From positions 1-16,195 of the forward strand of contig NZ_CALIBB010000023.1 of NCBI RefSeq assembly GCF_938045595.1: DNA of 16,195 nt, in the 5' to 3' direction. This stretch comes from an uncultured Campylobacter sp. (GTDB lineage Bacteria; Campylobacterota; Campylobacteria; Campylobacterales; Campylobacteraceae). Below are positions 13,143 to 16,195 of the stretch, piece after piece. The notes below the pieces were generated by a model, which was not told where the DNA came from, ran no database searches, and saw only the letters and a program-made list of their open reading frames with translations. The first letter of the stretch is position 1, and each line of letters opens with the position of its first letter. The position numbers and the translations under genes were made by a program.

Positions 13143-13823
13143 CTACGATCTTGAGAATTCCACGATCGCTTTGGCAAGCTCTCTAGTAGGATCGACGAAA
13201 ATTTTATCGCTTTTGATTAACGGCAAAAATAGCGGCAGCTCAGTGCAGGCAACGACATAAATATCAGCATCGATTTTGCCTAGCAAATTCTCAAAAGCCC
13301 CCACGTATTCGGCAGTCTTGCCCGCCTTAACGCCTTTGTAGATACAATCCATCAAAACCGCTTGATTTTCTTCACCAAGATCCACGCTGATTAGCCCCGC
13401 TTCTTTAAGCGGATCGTCGTAAATTTTAGCTTTTTTTGTACCGATAGTGGCTAGCACAGCGATTTTATGGGCGTTTGGATAATTTTTGCGGATCGCTTTT
13501 ACGGTGACCTCAGCGATATGAATTAGCGGGATTTCCGCCGCAGCTTCTACATCGTCTGCGAAAAAATGCGCCGTGTTGCACGCCATCGCAAACGCCTTGC
13601 AGCCCGCATTTTTGAGCCTAACAGCGCTCTCGCTTAGGCGCGGAAGCGGATTTTCACCCTTGCCTAAGATAAAAGCCGTGCGATCTTCGATCTGCGGATA
13701 GCTATCGATTACAAGCGGAATATTTTCTTGATCGCTGCCCGCAGCAGTCTCTTCTATGATCTTCATATACAGATCCGCACTCGCCAAAGGTCCCATTCCA
13801 CCGATAATCCCAACTCTTTTCAT
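13143..13823 (-). CDS. Aspartate/glutamate racemase family protein (aspartate racemase)
   Basis: PLP-independent amino acid racemase of 226 residues, expected in the cytoplasm. It begins with the typical MKRVGIIGGMGPLASADLY. It has both catalytic cysteines of the family in their motifs: CNTAH (Cys82) and CTELP (Cys193), which act as the two-base pair on either face of the substrate. The overall pattern is closest to aspartate racemases and YgeA-type broad racemases, rather than to glutamate racemase MurI. The ATG at 13823 has AAAGGA upstream. It lies 28 bp downstream of the acidic amino acid symporter and is probably co-transcribed with it, suggesting use or production of D-aspartate or D-glutamate. 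Exact substrate cannot be read from sequence. Confidence 0.88.
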   Translation of the reverse strand: MKRVGIIGGMGPLASADLYMKIIEETAAGSDQENIPLVIDSYPQIEDRTAFILGKGENPLPRLSESAVRLKNAGCKAFAMACNTAHFFADDVEAAAEIPLIHIAEVTVKAIRKNYPNAHKIAVLATIGTKKAKIYDDPLKEAGLISVDLGEENQAVLMDCIYKGVKAGKTAEYVGAFENLLGKIDADIYVVACTELPLFLPLIKSDKIFVDPTRELAKAIVEFSRS

Positions 13824-13851
13824 AGCTCGTCCTTTCTAAATTTTACTTGGG

Positions 13852-15162
13852 CTAATTTTCCCACTTACTCATATCCATTTCGTTTTCGCTCTTTGCGACG
13901 TAGATCGACGCGACAACATCGCCCGTTACGTTCATCGAGGTTCGCCCCATATCCAAAATCGCGTCAATGCCCAAAATCATTCCGTAAGCGATCGCTACGT
14001 TACCACTTACCTTGACGCCGATAGACTCGAGCACTAAAAGCAGCATCAGCGCACCAGCTCCCGGAACTCCGGCAGTTCCGATCGCCGCAAGCATCGAAGT
14101 GATGATGATCGTGAGGTAGTGGCTGCTGTTTAGATCGATACCGCAAGCATTAGCGATAAAGAGCGTGCACACGCCCAAATACACGGTCGTGCCGTTCATA
14201 TTCACCGTAGCACCCACGGGCAAAACAAAGCCGTAGATCGCCTTTGGAATTCCCATATCTTCGGCGGTTTGCATCGTAATCGGAAGCGTGCCGTTGGAGC
14301 TGCGGGTAACAAAAGCCGTAAGCATCGGCGGACGCACTTTTTTAAGGAATTTAATCGGGCTAACTCCGATAAGCATACAAATAACGCAATAAACCGCAAA
14401 TACTTGAATCGCAAGTCCCACGTATAGGGTAATCGTGACGTTTAGCAGCGAGCTAAAAGCCTCGATGCCGCTTTTATTAAACACTACAAACATTAGCGCA
14501 AAAACGCCGATTGGCGCATATTGCATCACCCAGTGCACGATCTTAAACATAATCTCGCTCATTCCGTCGAAAAAATTATAAACCGTATCGGCGGAGCTTT
14601 TGATACGCGCGTCGCTACTGTCGCGGCAAAACGCAAGCCCTACGCCAAGAAATAAGCAAAACGCGATTATCGGCAAAATTTCGCCCTTGGCTATGGAATC
14701 AAAAGGATTCGTAGGAATTATATTAAGCAAAATTTTACTCATACTAGGCGCGTTCGCTGCCTTTTCGACGGCCTTGGACGTATCGCTTAGATCAAGCCCG
14801 CTACCTGGAGAAAATACAAACGCACACGCTAGACCGATGACGATCGCAAAAAGCGTCGTTATAGCGTAAAATATGATCGCCTTAACGCCTACTTTGCCCA
14901 GATGCGCGGGCGAGATACTGCTAGTGCCCACGATCAGCGAACAGATAATAATCGGCACCATGATCATCTTTAAAAGCCGCACGAAAAGATCTCCCAAAGG
15001 CGTTAAAATCGCTACCCACGTGGTATCGCCCACCGGCATATTTTTAGGTAGTAACATACCAATCGCAGAGCCCAACACTAAAGCGATAATGATGCGCCAA
15101 AGCAAGCTTGAGTTAAAATAAAAAGCTAAAATTCCGCCTTTTTTCGTTTGATTTTCTGACAT
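13852..15162 (-). CDS. Dicarboxylate/amino acid:cation symporter (DAACS, GltP/GltT-like)
   Basis: Inner-membrane symporter of 436 residues; positions below count from an alternative upstream ATG at 15168 (438 residues). Hydrophobic helices span about 22-40, 52-80, 96-118, 163-180, 212-230 and 245-268, followed by the transport core. Signatures are hairpin 1 TRSSNGTLPIT (288-298), NMNGT (323-327), hairpin 2 GTAGVPGAGAL (364-374) and DMGRTSMNVTGD (406-417). Arg409 matches the GltPh arginine (R397) that binds the side-chain carboxylate, favouring aspartate/glutamate over neutral substrates. Asp406, Thr410, Asn413 and Asp417 are also in place. NMNGT has Asn where GltPh has Asp. I chose the ATG at 15162 because GGGGAG is 6 bp from it but only 1 bp from the ATG at 15168. 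It pairs with the racemase downstream. Confidence 0.9.
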   Translation of the reverse strand: MSENQTKKGGILAFYFNSSLLWRIIIALVLGSAIGMLLPKNMPVGDTTWVAILTPLGDLFVRLLKMIMVPIIICSLIVGTSSISPAHLGKVGVKAIIFYAITTLFAIVIGLACAFVFSPGSGLDLSDTSKAVEKAANAPSMSKILLNIIPTNPFDSIAKGEILPIIAFCLFLGVGLAFCRDSSDARIKSSADTVYNFFDGMSEIMFKIVHWVMQYAPIGVFALMFVVFNKSGIEAFSSLLNVTITLYVGLAIQVFAVYCVICMLIGVSPIKFLKKVRPPMLTAFVTRSSNGTLPITMQTAEDMGIPKAIYGFVLPVGATVNMNGTTVYLGVCTLFIANACGIDLNSSHYLTIIITSMLAAIGTAGVPGAGALMLLLVLESIGVKVSGNVAIAYGMILGIDAILDMGRTSMNVTGDVVASIYVAKSENEMDMSKWEN

Positions 15163-15194
15163 GGACATCTCCCCGCACTAAGAATTTTAACGGA

Positions 15195-15200
15195 ATTCTA
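15195..15200 (-). promoter_or_regulatory. Possible -10 box for the symporter-racemase operon
   Basis: Minus strand reads GCGGTAGAATTCCG, giving TAGAAT about 33 bp upstream of the chosen symporter start. A second AT-rich candidate, TTAAAATTC, lies a little closer. Neither has a -35. The assignment is weak. Confidence 0.3.
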
Positions 15201-15411
15201 CCGCAACTTGGCATAAAATAAAATTTAATCGGTCGCCAAATGAAAGTTAAATTTGAAAATTCAATCGCGAGCTTGCCGCATTTTAAAGCGGGAATTATGA
15301 GGCAGACTTTGTCTTTTGAAGTTATGAAACAGAATTTCAAAGGAAAAACGACGCATAAAATTTTATGGAATTTTGCGAATTTCGATGCGGTAAAAAGCTA
15401 AAATTTTGTGG

Positions 15412-15488
15412 TGGTGGGCTCACTAGGACTTGAACCTAGGACCATCCGGTTATGAGCCGGATGCTCTAACCAACTGAGCTATGAGCCC
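15412..15488 (-). tRNA. tRNA with CAU anticodon (elongator Met or Ile2)
   Basis: The minus strand reads GGGCTCATAGCTCAGTTGG at the 5' end, and the acceptor closes with TGAGCCC, discriminator A and an encoded CCA, for 77 nt. The D-loop (AGCTCAGTTGGTTAGAGC), anticodon arm (CCGGCTCATAACCGG, anticodon at 15454-15452) and T-arm (CTAGGTTCAAGTCCTAG) all fold normally. CAU can be elongator Met, or Ile2 after lysidine modification. The GGCUCAUAACC anticodon arm resembles Ile2 in other bacteria. It is not initiator tRNA, since the acceptor begins with a G-C pair. Confidence 0.95.
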
Positions 15489-15511
15489 GCCAGCGGTAAA
15501 AAAGAAATGTG

Positions 15512-15517
15512 ATTTTA
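15512..15517 (-). promoter_or_regulatory. Possible -10 box for the CAU tRNA
   Basis: Minus strand reads TTATTTTTGTAAAATCAC, a T-run followed by TAAAAT, ending 24 bp before the tRNA 5' end. It fits Campylobacter -10 style, but the spacer is AT-rich and chance matches are common. Confidence 0.35.
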
Positions 15518-15694
15518 CAAAAATAATCTTAAAACGGCGTTAAAATCAATCATAAATTTCAAGAATTTCAAGCCCAGCATTCTAACCCACGCCCCCACGC
15601 CGCGGCTAAACTCTACGGCGCGCAGCACGGCTTTTGTGTAAAATTTTACGCCGCTTTGAAAGCGAGCAAACAACAAATCAAAGCAAACGTTTTG

Positions 15695-15708
15695 AAATTT
15701 TAAAATTT
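15695..15708. repeat. Third copy of the palindrome AAATTTTAAAATTT
   Basis: Perfect 14-bp palindrome identical to the two copies at 7484 and 7506. It overlaps the end of the small membrane protein gene, whose stop is at 15700-15702, so part of it encodes the last Lys-Phe and stop. Confidence 0.65.
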
Positions 15709-15984
15709 AACGGCGCGATCTAAAACGTACCGCGGCGCTCTGCGCGGTAAATTTAAAGGAAATTTTACGTCGCAATAAAGTACCAAAGACGCCGCACCGG
15801 AGAGATAGAACATTTTGCGCTTAAAATTTATGTAGATACTAAGGCAAGTAAGCATAGAAAGCGCGGCTACACAAAGTTTTACACTGTATGAAGGCGCAAG
15901 AACGGACGAAATTAAAAAGACGCACGACGCAAAATAGATATTTAGCTTCCCGTCCCGTAAGCTAACTTCGCGCCGCAAGATCAT
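15700..15984 (-). CDS. Small hydrophobic protein, probably membrane-bound, unknown function
   Basis: Not recognised. The 94-residue product has a charged N-terminus (MILRREVSLRDGK) and about three hydrophobic stretches: residues 15-30 (IYFASCVFLISSVLA), 33-53 (YSVKLCVAALSMLTCLSIYI) and 57-70 (KMFYLSGAASLVLY). A basic tail ends in DRAVKF. The pattern fits a small inner-membrane protein. The ATG at 15984 is 35 bp downstream of the preceding gene on the same strand. The ribosome binding site is weak (CACGAG right before ATG), so the start is uncertain. The stop lies inside an AAATTTTAAAATTT palindrome, which could mean the last few residues are recent. It may be cotranscribed with the upstream partial gene. 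Confidence 0.5.
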   Translation of the reverse strand: MILRREVSLRDGKLNIYFASCVFLISSVLAPSYSVKLCVAALSMLTCLSIYINFKRKMFYLSGAASLVLYCDVKFPLNLPRRAPRYVLDRAVKF

Positions 15985-16019
15985 CTCGTGCTCTCGCCAT
16001 AGCCGCGGTCTATACGCCG

Positions 16020-16195
16020 CTATGGCGTCTCGTCGCCGTCTTGGTCTTGAAGCGCGCTCGCTTCACCCTCCGCCGCTATCGCCTCGAGGCTTAAAATTTC
16101 ATCGACATCCTCCAGCTGCGCTACGCCGCTTCCTGCGATGCTTCTGATGCTTGCGTGCATCGCGATCGCGCCGTCTCGCGCACGCGCGATCTGTT
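16020..16195 (-). CDS. C-terminal 57 residues of a gene running off the window, possibly a GspE/PilB-type ATPase
   Basis: A minus-strand frame is open from the window edge to a TAG at 16022-16020. It reads QIARARDGAIAMHASIRSIA, GSGVAQLEDVDEILSLEAIA and an acidic end QDQDGDETP. Composition is coding-like, and no start lies within view that would make it complete. The middle (a helix with a charged-Gly pair, then a short loop, Gly, and LEDVDEIL) resembles the C-terminal end of GspE/PilB secretion ATPases, where a similar LREDG ... G-x-T-x-LEEVL pattern occurs. This is a weak similarity noted by eye, without zinc motif or catalytic residues in view. The function should be treated as unknown. Confidence 0.55.
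   Translation of the reverse strand, partial: QIARARDGAIAMHASIRSIAGSGVAQLEDVDEILSLEAIAAEGEASALQDQDGDETP

Noticed and set aside
15113..15340. 75-codon minus-strand frame overlapping the symporter start
   Set aside because: Runs into the symporter gene in a different frame, with no family or ribosome binding site.
15412..15488. Initiator tRNA-fMet
   Set aside because: The acceptor stem begins with a normal G-C pair, whereas bacterial initiators have a mismatch at 1-72.

Overview
The window reads as Campylobacterota, most likely a Campylobacter of moderate G+C (mid-40s per cent by eye, higher than C. jejuni). The grounds are the gene content, the AT-rich spacers full of AAATTT words, extended -10 style promoters, and gene order. 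The blocks gatC-(pilT)-cvpA-fur-lysS-glyA and yfgM-like/lipoprotein/small ORF/coaX match, as I remember it, the C. jejuni Cj0394-Cj0402 neighbourhood. The species cannot be fixed; an oral species such as C. gracilis would fit.

Layout. Positions 1-4061 (minus strand) hold one tightly coupled operon: gatC, pilT, cvpA, fur, lysS and the first 14 codons of glyA. Most junctions overlap by 1-4 nt. It links tRNA-dependent amidation, a type IV pilus retraction-type ATPase, a CvpA membrane protein, the iron regulator Fur, lysyl-tRNA synthetase and serine hydroxymethyltransferase. A 116-bp divergent promoter region (4062-4177) separates it from a plus-strand operon (4178-7279). That operon encodes a YfgM-like single-pass membrane protein, a lipoprotein with a possible beta-propeller (BamB-like) fold, a small unknown protein, type III pantothenate kinase (CoaX) and the short form of ATP phosphoribosyltransferase (HisG).

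Positions 7280-8687 are about 1.4 kb with no convincing gene. The stretch is very rich in AAATTT and may hold a decayed membrane-protein gene. Positions 8688-12821 (minus) encode DnaE, the replicative polymerase alpha subunit. At 1377 residues it is unusually long: the GHP/OB-fold module is tandemly duplicated and is followed by an Arg-Gly-Gly-rich linker. This is the most unusual coding feature in the window. After a 321-bp palindrome-rich spacer come an aspartate/glutamate racemase and, upstream of it in the same transcript, a DAACS-family acidic amino acid symporter (13143-15162, minus). Then follow a CAU-anticodon tRNA, a small membrane protein of unknown function, and the C-terminal end of a gene running off the window, possibly a GspE/PilB-type ATPase.

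Most of the window is housekeeping. The points worth follow-up are the DnaE OB duplication and RGG linker, the AAATTT/palindrome-rich spacers, pilT inside the fur operon, and the symporter-racemase pair.
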